From the NCBI RefSeq assembly GCF_004340945.1, contig NZ_SLYD01000005.1, positions 372,001 through 436,000 on the forward strand: a DNA stretch of 64,000 nt. Direction: 5' to 3'. Position 1 is the first letter of the stretch; the number at the start of each line of letters is the position of its first letter. The position numbers were made by a program, and so were the translations under genes. Positions 44,114 to 53,045 of this stretch are shown here, piece by piece. The notes beneath the pieces were generated by a model that was not told the DNA's origin, did not search any database, and saw nothing but the letters and a program-made list of their open reading frames with translations. This DNA is from Sphingomonas sp. PP-F2F-A104-K0414 (GTDB lineage Bacteria > Pseudomonadota > Alphaproteobacteria > Sphingomonadales > Sphingomonadaceae).

Positions 44114-44878
44114 TTAGATCGTGACGCCGCCGTCGATGACCATCGTCTGGCCGGTCATGAAGTTGCTCGCCGACGACGCCATGAAGACGACCGCGCCGGC
44201 GATCTCTTCGGGCTCGCCGATCCGACGAAGCGGGACGCGCGTGTTCGCCGCCTCGATACGGCCGGGATCCTCCCACAGCGCCCGCGCGAAGTCGGTCTTG
44301 ATCAGGCCGGGCGCGATGCAGTTCACGCGGACGTTGGACGGGCCGAACTCGACCGCGAGGTTGCGTGCGAGCTGCATGTCGGCAGCCTTGCTGATGCAAT
44401 ACGCGCCGATGACGGGCGAGCCGCGCAGGCCGCCGATCGACGAGATAATGATTATGCTGCCGCTGCGGCGCTCCAGCATCTCGGGTGCGACCATCTGGAT
44501 CAGCCAGTGATTCGAGACGATATTGTTGTCTAGAATTTTCCGGAACTGGTCGTCGGCAATGCCGGCCTGCGGACCGTAATAGGGGTTCGAGGCGGCGTTG
44601 CAGACGAGGATGTCGATGCGACCGAGCTGGGCGCGGGTCTCGTCGACGAGGTGTTGCAGGGCTGCCTTGTCGGAAATGCTCGCGGCAATGGCGATCGCGG
44701 TACCGTCGCCGTGCTGGGCGTTGAGCTCCGCCGCGACAGCGTCGCAGGCGTCCTGCTTGCGACTGGAGATCACGACCTTTGCGCCGTGCTCGGCGAGTTC
44801 GCGGGCGGAGGCGAGGCCGATTCCTCGCGACGATCCGGTGACGATCGCGACTTGTCCCGTTAGGTCGAACTGCGACAT
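44114..44878 (-). CDS. Short-chain dehydrogenase/reductase (SDR), DHRS4-like
   Basis: A 254-residue classical SDR with TGSSRGIGLASARELAEHG, the VCNAASNPYYGP segment, Ser in IIISSIGGLRG and the catalytic YCISK. The Asn-Pro-Tyr-Tyr pattern after CNAA and the end GQTMVIDGGVTI resemble the DHRS4/FabG-like enzymes found next to acyl-CoA dehydrogenases and APH-type kinases in proteobacteria. Start at 44878 is preceded by GGGAGAAGAAG. It belongs with the downstream SDR in one unit. Confidence 0.92.
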   Translation of the reverse strand: MSQFDLTGQVAIVTGSSRGIGLASARELAEHGAKVVISSRKQDACDAVAAELNAQHGDGTAIAIAASISDKAALQHLVDETRAQLGRIDILVCNAASNPYYGPQAGIADDQFRKILDNNIVSNHWLIQMVAPEMLERRSGSIIIISSIGGLRGSPVIGAYCISKAADMQLARNLAVEFGPSNVRVNCIAPGLIKTDFARALWEDPGRIEAANTRVPLRRIGEPEEIAGAVVFMASSASNFMTGQTMVIDGGVTI

Positions 44879-44915
44879 CTTCTTCTCCCGTAGCGACTTA
44901 TCTCGAACCAAGCCC

Positions 44916-44998
44916 GTACCCCAGCGAAAGCTGGGGTATCCCCGTTGGCTGGCGCTACGATCCAAACCGTGAGATCCCAGCTTTCGCTGGGATGACGG
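44916..44998. repeat. Palindrome of the CCCAGCGAAAGCTGGG family
   Basis: GTACCCCAGCGAAAGCTGGGGTA and ATCCCAGCTTTCGCTGGGAT face each other with a short centre. It is very similar to the unit at 47241 and lies between the SDR and kinase genes. Confidence 0.85.
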
Positions 44999-45017
44999 GA
45001 GAATTCGGGGGCATGAA

Positions 45018-46085
45018 CTAAGCCCCCGCCTTCACTGCGAAGCCCCACGCCGCATCCGCCAGCCCGTGGATCTTCGCGACCGTCTTCTCCGCCTGCGCGC
45101 TCGACGCGGTGCCGTCGACGATACGCTTCTTGATCCCCTGGACGATCCCGGTCAGGCGGAAGAGGTTGTAGGCGAAATACCAGTTGAGATCGGGCACCCC
45201 GTCGCGGCCGGTGGCGGCGCAATAACGCTCGACGACCTGCTCGATCGTCGGAATGCCCGTCTCTGGCCCGGTCATGCCGAGCACGCCGGACCGCCCTTCG
45301 GGTTCAGTCACCCAGCTCATCAACAGATATGAGAAATCTGCGAGCGGATCGCCGAGCGTCGACAACTCCCAGTCGAGCACCGCGATGACCTTGGCCTCAG
45401 CCGGCGCGAAGATCATGTTGTCGATGCGGTAGTCGCCGTGGACGATCGAGGTCCGCGTCTGCTCGGGCAGTGTGCGCGGGAGCCAGTCGATGAGGCGTTC
45501 GACCGACTCCATGTGCTCGGTTTCGGCGGCGCGGTATTGCTTGGTCCAGCGGCCGACTTGGCGCTCGAAATAATTGCCGGGCTTGCCGTAGTCGCCCAGC
45601 TCCGCTGCGGCGTAATCGGTGTTGTGGAGCGCGGCGAGCGTGTCGACCATCGCCTCGTAATGCGCGGTGCGCTCTGCGGGGGTCGCGTCGGGCATCGCGC
45701 CGTCCCAGATCGTCCGGCCCTCGACCATCTCCATGACGTAGAAGGCCGAGCCGATCACGGCCGCGTCTTCGCAAAGCCCGTAAGGCCGAGGCACCGGGAA
45801 GCCGGTGGGATAGAGGCCGGCGATGACGCGGTATTCGCGATCGACGGCGTGTGCGCTTGGCAGGATCGGCCCGAACGGTTTCCGACGCAGGACGTAGGCG
45901 CGCTCCGGCGTGTCGAGGCGGTAGGTCGGGTTCGATTGGCCGCCGGCGAACTTCGCGTAGGTGAGCGGCCCGGAATAGCCCGGCACGTTGGCGGTCATCC
46001 ATGCGTCGAGCTTGTCAAGGTCGAGGCGGTCCTTGTCCCCGACGGCGATCGTGCCGACCATGCTGGTCGAAGCGTCGCTCGTCAC
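45018..46085 (-). CDS. APH-type phosphotransferase (ACAD10/ACAD11 N-terminal-like)
   Basis: A 355-residue aminoglycoside phosphotransferase-fold kinase. The motifs are FAGGQSNPTYRL (nucleotide loop), YVLRRKPFGPILPSAHAV, the catalytic HGDYRIDNMIF and the metal site VLDWELSTLGDPLADFSYLL. This close group occurs with acyl-CoA dehydrogenases and is related to human ACAD10/11, where the kinase phosphorylates 4-hydroxyacyl-CoAs so that they can be dehydrated. That role fits the neighbours. A GTG at 46085 overlaps the ADH stop as GTGA; an ATG at 46061 is an alternative start. Confidence 0.88.
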   Translation of the reverse strand: MTSDASTSMVGTIAVGDKDRLDLDKLDAWMTANVPGYSGPLTYAKFAGGQSNPTYRLDTPERAYVLRRKPFGPILPSAHAVDREYRVIAGLYPTGFPVPRPYGLCEDAAVIGSAFYVMEMVEGRTIWDGAMPDATPAERTAHYEAMVDTLAALHNTDYAAAELGDYGKPGNYFERQVGRWTKQYRAAETEHMESVERLIDWLPRTLPEQTRTSIVHGDYRIDNMIFAPAEAKVIAVLDWELSTLGDPLADFSYLLMSWVTEPEGRSGVLGMTGPETGIPTIEQVVERYCAATGRDGVPDLNWYFAYNLFRLTGIVQGIKKRIVDGTASSAQAEKTVAKIHGLADAAWGFAVKAGA

Positions 46086-47164
46086 GAGAAGGTGATCACG
46101 CTGCGGGTCGTGTCGCCGCGCCGCAGCTCGTCGAACGCGTCGTTGATCCGCTCCAGCGGCATTCGGTCGGCGATGATCGTGTCGAGATCGAGCAACCCGC
46201 GCATGTAGAAATCGACCAGCCGCGGGATGTCGACCGGGAAGCGGTTCGAGCCCATGAACCCGCCCTGCAACCGCTTGCCTGACAGCAGGTCCATCGCCGA
46301 CAGTCCGACCTTCTCGCCGAGCGGCATCATGCCGAGGATCGTCGCGGTGCCGCCGCGACGCAGGACCTTCACCGCGGTGGCCGCCGATTGCGCACGGCCG
46401 ACCGCCTCGATCGCATGGTGCACGCCGCCCTTGGTGATCGCGACGACCTCGTCCGCGGCGGTGTCGGACAGCGCGTCGATGCTGTGCGTTGCGCCGAGCT
46501 TCTCCGCCATCGCGCGCTTCTCGGGAACGGGATCGAGCGCGATGATCTTGCCAGCGCCCGCGATTTTCGCGGCGTTCACCGCTGCCAGCCCGATCCCACC
46601 GCAGCCGACCACGCACACCGTCTCGCCCGGCGTCACGTCGGTGGTGTTGAACACCGCCCCCGCCCCCGTCGTGATCGCGCAGCCGAGCAGCGCCGCGCGG
46701 TCCATCGGCATGTCGCGGTCGATCGCCACGCAGGCGTGTTCGTGGACCAGCATCATCTCGGCATAGGCGCTGAGGTTGAGCATCTGCGCGATCGGCCGGT
46801 CGCCGAGCATCAGGCGCGGTGCGGCGCCCTTAGGACGGCGCACGCTAGCGTCGATGCACAGCGACATCCGTCCGGTGACGCAGAACTCGCATTGGCCGCA
46901 GAAGGCCGAGAGACAGGTGACGACATGGTCGCCGACCTTCACGCCGCGCACTTCGTCGCCGATCGCCTCGACCACACCGCAAGCCTCATGCCCCGGAATC
47001 GTCGGCATCGCGTGCGGATAGGCGCCGTCGACAAAATGTAGGTCGGACCGGCACACGCCGACCGCGACGGTGCGGATCAGTACCTCATGCGCCGTCGGCT
47101 TCGAGACGGTCACGTCCTCGATGCTGAGCGGGGTGTTGGCTTCGAAAAGGACTGCGGCTTTCAT
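46082..47164 (-). CDS. Zinc-dependent alcohol dehydrogenase (MDR, class III-like)
   Basis: A 360-residue medium-chain dehydrogenase. Catalytic zinc ligands are Cys38 in VGVCRSDLHF, His59 and Glu60 in IPGHEACG and the later Cys in LLGCAITTG. The structural zinc site is the CGQCEFCVTGRMSLC segment. The cofactor fold has VVGCGGIGLAAVNAAKIAGA with Asp in IALDPVPEKR, so NAD is likely. It resembles the aryl/alkyl alcohol and NDMA-dependent alcohol dehydrogenases. It overlaps the kinase gene by four bases and follows the acyl-CoA dehydrogenase after a palindrome. Confidence 0.92.
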   Translation of the reverse strand: MKAAVLFEANTPLSIEDVTVSKPTAHEVLIRTVAVGVCRSDLHFVDGAYPHAMPTIPGHEACGVVEAIGDEVRGVKVGDHVVTCLSAFCGQCEFCVTGRMSLCIDASVRRPKGAAPRLMLGDRPIAQMLNLSAYAEMMLVHEHACVAIDRDMPMDRAALLGCAITTGAGAVFNTTDVTPGETVCVVGCGGIGLAAVNAAKIAGAGKIIALDPVPEKRAMAEKLGATHSIDALSDTAADEVVAITKGGVHHAIEAVGRAQSAATAVKVLRRGGTATILGMMPLGEKVGLSAMDLLSGKRLQGGFMGSNRFPVDIPRLVDFYMRGLLDLDTIIADRMPLERINDAFDELRRGDTTRSVITFS

Positions 47165-47240
47165 GTCTGCCTTTCGTATTTTTGTGGTCGGGGCACTCCA
47201 CCCAGCCCGTTATTCCGAAGTCCGCCCCTCCACCAAATCC

Positions 47241-47322
47241 GTCACCCCAGCGAAAGCTGGGGTATCCCGGTTGGCAGGCGCCGCGACCCGAATGGGGAGA
47301 TCCCAGCTTTCGCTGGGATGAC
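47241..47322. repeat. Palindrome of the CCCAGCGAAAGCTGGG family
   Basis: GTCACCCCAGCGAAAGCTGGGGT and ATCCCAGCTTTCGCTGGGATGAC pair with each other and each folds alone. It sits between the acyl-CoA dehydrogenase and alcohol dehydrogenase genes, so it may set relative expression within the operon. Confidence 0.85.
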
Positions 47323-47353
47323 GGGGGATAGCGGACGAACGGACGGAGAAAAC

Positions 47354-48637
47354 CTACCGGCTCACCCCGACATCCCCGCTGGAAACGCCGCCCTTACGGA
47401 AGTCCCCATATTTCCCGAACTCGTTGCGCGCGATCGAGCGGTTGTGGACCTCATCCGGACCGTCCGCGAACCGCAGAGTCCGCATCGCCGCCCAGTCATG
47501 CGCCAACCGGAAGTCGCCCGAGACGCCGCCACCGCCATGCGCCTGGATCGCATCGTCGAGAATCCGCAACGCCATGTTCGGCGCGGCGACCTTGATCATC
47601 GAGATTTCGATCTGCGCCGACTTGTTGCCCGCCTTATCCATCATGTCCGCCGCCTTGAGGCACAGCAAACGAGTCATCTCGATGTCGATCCGTGCGGTCG
47701 CGATCCGCTCTTCCCAGACCGAGAAGTCGGCGATCCGCTTGCCGAACGCGACCCGGTCGAGCAGGCGGCGTGCCATGGCCTCGATCGCGGTCTCGGCCAC
47801 GCCGATGGTGCGCATGCAGTGATGAATACGGCCCGGCCCAAGCCGCCCCTGCGCGATCTCGAACCCGCGTCCCTCGCCGAGCAGCACGTTCTCGACCGGC
47901 ACGCGGACGTTCTCCAGCACGACCTCACCATGCCCATGCGGCGCGTGATCATAGCCATACACCGACAGCATGCGCTTGATCGTCACCCCCGGCGTATCCA
48001 TCGGCACGAGGATCTGGCTCTGCTGCTGATGCCGCGAACCCTCGAAGCTCGTCTTGCCCATCACGATCGCGATCTTGCAGCGCGGATCGCCCACGCCCGA
48101 CGACCACCATTTGGTGCCGTTGATGACATAGTGATCGCCGTCCCGAACCATCGACGTCTCGATGTTGGTCGCATCCGACGACGCCACCGCGGGCTCGGTC
48201 ATCAGAAACGCCGATCGGATCTCGCCGCGCATCAACGGCCCGAGCCACCGGTCCTTCTGCTCGCGCGTGCCATAGCGGTGAAACACTTCCATGTTGCCGG
48301 TATCGGGCGCCGAGCAGTTGAAGCACTCGCTCGCCCAGCTGACCTTGCCCATCTCCTCGGCGCATAACGCATATTCGAGATTGGTGAGCTGCGTGCCTTC
48401 GAACTCGAACGAATCGTCGACGTGCGTCTGGCCCGAATGCGGCGGCATGAAGAAATTCCAGAGGCCGGCGGCTTTGGCCTTCTCCTTCATCTCCTCGATC
48501 ACCGGAATCACCTTCCAGCGCTCGCCCTCATGCGCCTGCTGGTCGTAATCGGCCTGACGGGGGCGGATATTCTGGTCGATGAAATCCCGGACCCGATCCC
48601 GGAAATACGTCTCTCGTTCGCTCAGCGTAAAATCCAT
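47354..48637 (-). CDS. Acyl-CoA dehydrogenase
   Basis: A 427-residue flavin-dependent acyl-CoA dehydrogenase of the ACAD11-like group: [20 protein letters not shown] at the start, [19 protein letters not shown] for FAD and substrate binding, [10 protein letters not shown], and in the C-terminal domain [17 protein letters not shown] and [35 protein letters not shown]. The conserved Arg and GGxG motif are intact; the residue at the catalytic Glu position lies in the DGPDEVHN segment of this subgroup. It probably starts beta-oxidation of a branched or long acyl-CoA. It is divergent from the TetR gene. Confidence 0.93.
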   Translation of the reverse strand: MDFTLSERETYFRDRVRDFIDQNIRPRQADYDQQAHEGERWKVIPVIEEMKEKAKAAGLWNFFMPPHSGQTHVDDSFEFEGTQLTNLEYALCAEEMGKVSWASECFNCSAPDTGNMEVFHRYGTREQKDRWLGPLMRGEIRSAFLMTEPAVASSDATNIETSMVRDGDHYVINGTKWWSSGVGDPRCKIAIVMGKTSFEGSRHQQQSQILVPMDTPGVTIKRMLSVYGYDHAPHGHGEVVLENVRVPVENVLLGEGRGFEIAQGRLGPGRIHHCMRTIGVAETAIEAMARRLLDRVAFGKRIADFSVWEERIATARIDIEMTRLLCLKAADMMDKAGNKSAQIEISMIKVAAPNMALRILDDAIQAHGGGGVSGDFRLAHDWAAMRTLRFADGPDEVHNRSIARNEFGKYGDFRKGGVSSGDVGVSR

Positions 48638-48677
48638 GCGGGCTCTCCGTTCGTCATCGCTTTGGAGGCGGGTTAGA

Positions 48678-48694
48678 CCATACCGCGTATTCGG
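48678..48694. promoter_or_regulatory. Candidate operator between the acyl-CoA dehydrogenase and TetR genes
   Basis: On the minus strand it reads CCGAATACGCGGTATGG, containing the inverted repeat TACCG-N6-CGGTA (48681-48696). It lies in the 156-base divergent promoter region. A similar 17-base sequence is found before the acyl-CoA synthetase gene at 52997. This would suit binding by the adjacent TetR protein. Confidence 0.45.
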
Positions 48695-48793
48695 TAAAGC
48701 GTGTGGAGGGCCCCGGAAAGCATGTTTTCAAGTCCGCCCTGAAAGCGCCTAAAAAGCACTGTATCTTCAAATCGAAGCTGTTAGGGTGTTTCG

Positions 48794-50038
48794 ATGAAGG
48801 TTCCGGCAGAGGCCAGCGACGAGAGCGAACAGGGGACCAAGCGCTTCCGTGCGAAGCGTGACGCGATCCTCGCCGCGGCGGCAGAAGCGATCAACGAACA
48901 GAGTGCCAAGGGCATGACGTTCGCGGACGTGGCGCGGCGCGTCGGGCTCAACACGACGAGCGTTACCTATTATTTCAAGCGCAAGGAAGACCTTGCCGCC
49001 GCAGCGTTCGAGAACACGCTCGAATCGCTGATCGCGATGCTCGACGTCGCGGCGGAAGAAGCGACACCGGAAGAACGCGTTCGGCGCTATCTCGCACTCA
49101 ACATGGACCGGCTCGGGCGGATCCAGCGCGGCGAGGAGAAGGCCTTCGCGGTCCTGTCCGATCTGCGCGCGACCGAGGAGCCGATGCGCGGCCGGCTGAT
49201 GGCGGGCTGGCGCGAGGTGTTCCGTCGGACGCGGCTGTTGTGGGGGCCGACTTCGTCGCGCGCGCAGACCGATCTCAACGGCGCACGCGCGCATGTGCTG
49301 CTCGAGAATACGTTCTGGCTGCCGATCTGGCTGACGCGGTACGAGCCCGACCAGTACGGCCGGGTCGAGGAACGGCTGATGGACGTGTTCGCGCACGGCA
49401 TCGCGGGCAAGGCCGCCAAATGGTCGCCTACCCTGCTCGATCTCAGCCATGACGAGGCGGAACCGGGCCGCGAGGCGTTCCTGCTGGCGGCGACGCGCCT
49501 GATCAACGAACTCGGCTATCGCGGCGCATCGGTGCAGAAGATCGCCTCCGAGCTGAACGTGACCAAGGGCAGTTTCTACCACCATCTCGATGCGAAGGAC
49601 GACCTCGTCATCGCGTGCTACCGCCGCAGCTTCGACACGATCGCCGATGCCCAGAGCCGCGGCGAGGCCGAGGGCGGGAGCTACTGGCACAAGCTGTCGA
49701 GCACCGTCGCGACGCTACTCGACGTGCAGTTCGCCGAGCGCGGCCCGCTGCTACGAACGACGGCGCTCAGCGGCCTGCCGGTCGGCGTACGCAACGCGAT
49801 GGTCGACCGCTCGAACGGCATCGCACGACGCTATGCGGGCATGATGATGGACGGCATCGGCGAAGGCTCGATCCGCGCGGTCGATGCGCTGATTGCGGCG
49901 CAGGCGTTGATGGCGCTCCAGAACGCCGCGTTCGACATGCGCAAATGGGCCTCGACGATGCCGCGCGAGCGGGCGATCGCGATGTACGCCTCGACATTGA
50001 TGTTCGGACTGTTCGACGACCGGATGGCAAAGGCCTGA
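48794..50038 (+). CDS. Transcriptional regulator with two tandem TetR domains
   Basis: A 414-residue protein made of two full TetR units. The first HTH is at residues 22-70 (RDAILAAAAEAINEQSAKGM, TFADVARRVGLNTTSVTYYF). The second is near residues 228-278 (AFLLAATRLINELGYRGASV, QKIASELNVTKGSFYHHL). Each is followed by a ligand-binding helical domain. Fused double TetR proteins of this kind are found next to acyl-CoA genes in sphingomonads and likely respond to an acyl-CoA. It is divergent from the acyl-CoA dehydrogenase, with an inverted repeat between. Confidence 0.93.
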   Translation: MKVPAEASDESEQGTKRFRAKRDAILAAAAEAINEQSAKGMTFADVARRVGLNTTSVTYYFKRKEDLAAAAFENTLESLIAMLDVAAEEATPEERVRRYLALNMDRLGRIQRGEEKAFAVLSDLRATEEPMRGRLMAGWREVFRRTRLLWGPTSSRAQTDLNGARAHVLLENTFWLPIWLTRYEPDQYGRVEERLMDVFAHGIAGKAAKWSPTLLDLSHDEAEPGREAFLLAATRLINELGYRGASVQKIASELNVTKGSFYHHLDAKDDLVIACYRRSFDTIADAQSRGEAEGGSYWHKLSSTVATLLDVQFAERGPLLRTTALSGLPVGVRNAMVDRSNGIARRYAGMMMDGIGEGSIRAVDALIAAQALMALQNAAFDMRKWASTMPRERAIAMYASTLMFGLFDDRMAKA

Positions 50039-50135
50039 GCGCCCTCCCCGGACTGGTGCGGGTTTGCAGCAGGAACGGTTTGGTTACGCGGCGTTAACCG
50101 CTGACGGCTGACTCCGGCGCCTCCACGGAGGCGGT

Positions 50136-50507
50136 ATGCACACCATCACGACCGATCTTGCGACGGGGATCATCGAGGTCGATGCGTCCGGCTTCTGGAC
50201 GATCGAACATGTCGAGGACTTCCTGCGCGACCTGGAGCGCGAGGGACGGCGCGTGCTGGCCACCGGCAAGCGGCACATGCTGCTGTGCAATTTCTCGAAG
50301 TCGGCGATCCAGCCGCAGGAGGTGATCGCGATGCTGCAACGCGTCGCGGTGTCGATGCCGCTGAAATCGCGCAAGGTTGCGCTGTATACCGACGGCAAGC
50401 TTGCGAGATTGCAGGTCAAGCGGATCGCGTCGGTGCGCGACGACATGGCGGTCTTCGACGACCGCGAGACGGCGCTGGCGTGGATGCGCGACGATGGGCC
50501 AGTCTAG
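50136..50507 (+). CDS. STAS/SpoIIAA-like small protein
   Basis: A 123-residue cytoplasmic protein with alternating strands and helices in the order expected for the SpoIIAA-like/STAS fold: MHTITTDLATGIIEVDASGF, a helix HVEDFLRDLEREGRRVL, the strand HMLLCNFSKS, a helix AIAMLQRVAV, the strand RKVALYTDG and a final DDRETALAWMRD. No phosphorylatable Ser of the anti-anti-sigma type was clearly identified. Genes like this are common singletons in sphingomonads. Function is unknown. Confidence 0.65.
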   Translation: MHTITTDLATGIIEVDASGFWTIEHVEDFLRDLEREGRRVLATGKRHMLLCNFSKSAIQPQEVIAMLQRVAVSMPLKSRKVALYTDGKLARLQVKRIASVRDDMAVFDDRETALAWMRDDGPV

Positions 50508-50653
50508 ATCAGGAATTTCACCGGAAACCGCGAGCCCCCAACACCTCTTCCAGCATTTCAGCGGAGGCAGGATACATACCGGTTGCCCCCGCGACATTAC
50601 TGCAGTCCGAGCGTCAGGATTCCCGCCTGCGCAGGATGACGGCTTTGGCGGGA

Positions 50654-51964
50654 CTATCGAACCGCCGCATCCTCCGCGCGCTTCAGCAAGACACCCGCAC
50701 GCCAATAATGGAACAGTGCCCACGGCGTCATCAGCACAATGATGATCAGCGCATAGCGGAGCGAATCTTCGCCAAAGCCCGGCTTCAGCAGATCGCTCAA
50801 CCAGCCGACTAGCGTCGGTCCCAGTCCCAGCCCGACCAGGTTGATCACCAGCAGCGTGATCGCCGCCCACATCGCGCGTATCTGCAGCGGCGCCAGATGT
50901 TGGATCAGCGCGAAACTCGGGCCAAGATACGAATTGGCGAAGATCAGTGACACGAAATAGCTGCCGATCGCGATCGCCGGCGCGTCGATCAGGTAGAAGG
51001 CGAGCGCGAACGGGAGGGAAAGCCCCTTCATCACCAGCACCACCCAGGCCTGGACGTGGAGGCCGTGACGCTTGGCGAGGACATCCGCGATCTTGCCGCC
51101 CGCCAGCGCCGAGATCGCGCCGAACAGCGCCCCCGGCAGCGCGATATAGCGCGAGATGTCGAGCATCGAGATGCCGAGCGACCGCTGGATATAGCTCGGG
51201 CCCCAGCCGGTCAGCGCGTAGCCGATCATCGATGTCAGCGTGACGCCGACCACCAAGTGTCGCGCCGGTGCGCTCGCCCACATCGAGGCGAAGCCTTGCG
51301 CGACGCTCGGCATCGGCGCCGCTACGGCGCGTGCCGCGTCGGACAAGCCGCGGCGAGGCTCGACCATGAACAGACGGACGAGCACGGCCAAGACAATACC
51401 CGGCAGGCCCACAGTCATCATCGCGATCCGCCACCCGTAAGAGTGCGCGACGACGCCACCGATCAGCGTGCCGAAGCCAGCGCCGAGCACCACGCCGAGC
51501 GAATACACCGCCATCGCACTGGCACGCTTCTCGGGTGAATAGAGATCGGCGATGATCGAATGGCTGGGCGGGCTCGACCCCGCCTCGCCGATGCCGACGC
51601 CGATCCGGAACAGCATCAGCTGCGTGAAGTTCTGCGCGAGCCCGCACAGCGCCGTCATCGCGCTCCAGATCGTCAGGCTGGCGGCGATGATATTCCGCCG
51701 GCTGGTCCGATCCGCGAGTCGAGCAACCGGAATGCCGAGCGTCGCATAGAAGATCGCGAACACGAGTCCGGACAGCAACCCGAGCTGCGTATCGGTCAGC
51801 AGCAGGTCCGCCTTGATCCGCTCGAGCAGGATGGCGAGGATCTGGCGGTCCATATAACTGAAGAAATAGGTGAAGGTGAGCAGCGCGAGCGTCAGGCCCC
51901 GTCGCTTCATTGCCAAGGCATCGGCGATCTCGGGATGGGACTGATACGCTGCGGCCATCGGCAA
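50654..51964 (-). CDS. MFS transporter, spinster-like
   Basis: A 436-residue 12-helix MFS carrier of the bacterial spinster-like group. The start of helix 1, FTYFFSYMDRQILAILLERIK, and the loop motif PVARLADRTSRRNIIAASL are characteristic, as is GIGEAGSSPPSHSIIADLYS. The substrate is unknown; in sphingomonads such carriers often accompany catabolic genes. It is separated from the STAS-like gene by about 145 bases and converges with it. Confidence 0.9.
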   Translation of the reverse strand: MPMAAAYQSHPEIADALAMKRRGLTLALLTFTYFFSYMDRQILAILLERIKADLLLTDTQLGLLSGLVFAIFYATLGIPVARLADRTSRRNIIAASLTIWSAMTALCGLAQNFTQLMLFRIGVGIGEAGSSPPSHSIIADLYSPEKRASAMAVYSLGVVLGAGFGTLIGGVVAHSYGWRIAMMTVGLPGIVLAVLVRLFMVEPRRGLSDAARAVAAPMPSVAQGFASMWASAPARHLVVGVTLTSMIGYALTGWGPSYIQRSLGISMLDISRYIALPGALFGAISALAGGKIADVLAKRHGLHVQAWVVLVMKGLSLPFALAFYLIDAPAIAIGSYFVSLIFANSYLGPSFALIQHLAPLQIRAMWAAITLLVINLVGLGLGPTLVGWLSDLLKPGFGEDSLRYALIIIVLMTPWALFHYWRAGVLLKRAEDAAVR

Positions 51965-52357
51965 TACCTCGAAGTCGAAACAGACCTTACGCTAGGGCAA
52001 TCGGGGCGTACCAGACAAGCTAAAGCTGCACGCCGGGCACATCTGCGACGAGCCGAGGGCATGCCGTCGCAAGGCGGAATTATCGCGCCGGAGCATAGCG
52101 TTGCGCGTTTCGGGGTGTGGCCGGTGGTTCGCGGGAAGGACGGCGGAAGATGCGTCCTCGTTCGGGTCGCTCTTCCGCCTTATCCCCTCTCCAACGTCGT
52201 GGCCGGGCTCGTCTCGCATCATCGATGGAGCGGAGCGTCCGGGCAATCTGAATACCGGGTATGCGGCCCCCTCGCATAGATTCGCGGCTTTGCAAAGCGA
52301 CTTTTGCAGATCCTGGCAGTCTTGGTAAAATCGGACAGCTGGATGTGCCGCTGCCGT
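51965..52357. other. Intergenic region without a recognisable gene
   Basis: These 393 bases lie between the start of the MFS gene and the end of the GST gene, both on the minus strand. Open frames are present on both strands but none has a family resemblance, a ribosome binding site and typical codon use together. The MFS promoter should be near 51965-52100. No palindrome of the families listed was seen. Confidence 0.5.
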
Positions 52358-52972
52358 TCACGCTTGGGAGCTTGGTCGGGCGGTGGCGCGGGCGTGCCAG
52401 GCCTTCAGGTGCACCAGTTCGTCAGGCACTGCGATGCCGACGAACTTGGCGAAGTCGATCGTCGTCAGCAGGACGATGTCGGCGATCGTGTAACGCTCCC
52501 CGTCGAGCCAGTCGCGACCCGCGAGCGCATGATCGAACTCTGCCATCGCGGCCAGCACGCGTGGGCGCTGGCTTTCGCCGAACTCGGTATATTGCGGCTG
52601 GACGATCCGCGCGGTCCAGGGGTGCGTGTGCAGCCAGACCATCGACAGCGGCGTCATCAGCCGCAATTCGATCCGCCGCGTCCACATGTCGATCTCAGCG
52701 ACGTTGTGCGCGCCGTGGCCAAACAGCGGCGGATCGGGGTGGAGCATCTCGAAATAGCGGCAGATCGCGACGCTTTCGGTCAGCACGCGGCCATCGTCGA
52801 ACGCCAGCGCGGGCGTCTGGCCAAGCGCGTTGACCGACAGGAACGCCTTTGCCTTGTGCTCGGCCTTGGGGATCGAAATCTGCGCCATCGGTACGCGGAT
52901 ATGCTTTTCGGCGAGGAATATGCGGACGCGACGCGGGTTGGGCGCGGGCAGCGCGCTATCGTAGAACAGCAT
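52358..52972 (-). CDS. Glutathione S-transferase family protein
   Basis: A 204-residue GST. The thioredoxin-like N-terminal domain begins MLFYDSALPAPNPRRVRIFL and carries the conserved ALGQTPALAFDDGRVLTESVAICRYFE, with Pro before the strand and the Glu-Ser pair that binds glutathione. The helical C-terminal domain ends in IADIVLLTTIDFAKFVGI, the N-capping motif region. A role in conjugation or detoxification is inferred. The start at 52972 is divergent from the acyl-CoA synthetase gene with only 73 bases between. Confidence 0.92.
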   Translation of the reverse strand: MLFYDSALPAPNPRRVRIFLAEKHIRVPMAQISIPKAEHKAKAFLSVNALGQTPALAFDDGRVLTESVAICRYFEMLHPDPPLFGHGAHNVAEIDMWTRRIELRLMTPLSMVWLHTHPWTARIVQPQYTEFGESQRPRVLAAMAEFDHALAGRDWLDGERYTIADIVLLTTIDFAKFVGIAVPDELVHLKAWHARATARPSSQA

Positions 52973-52996
52973 CGGCGTCTCCTCGATATCGGTTTT

Positions 52997-53013
52997 CGAA
53001 TATACCGTATGGC
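52997..53013. promoter_or_regulatory. Candidate operator between the GST and acyl-CoA synthetase genes
   Basis: TCGAATATACCGTATGG shares 13 of 17 positions with the minus-strand sequence at 48694-48678 upstream of the TetR-linked acyl-CoA dehydrogenase. It sits in a 73-base divergent promoter. This suggests that the TetR protein also controls this gene pair. Confidence 0.4.
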
Positions 53014-53045
53014 ATTGCCGGGCGCGTTCGCCTAGCGATGCGCGA

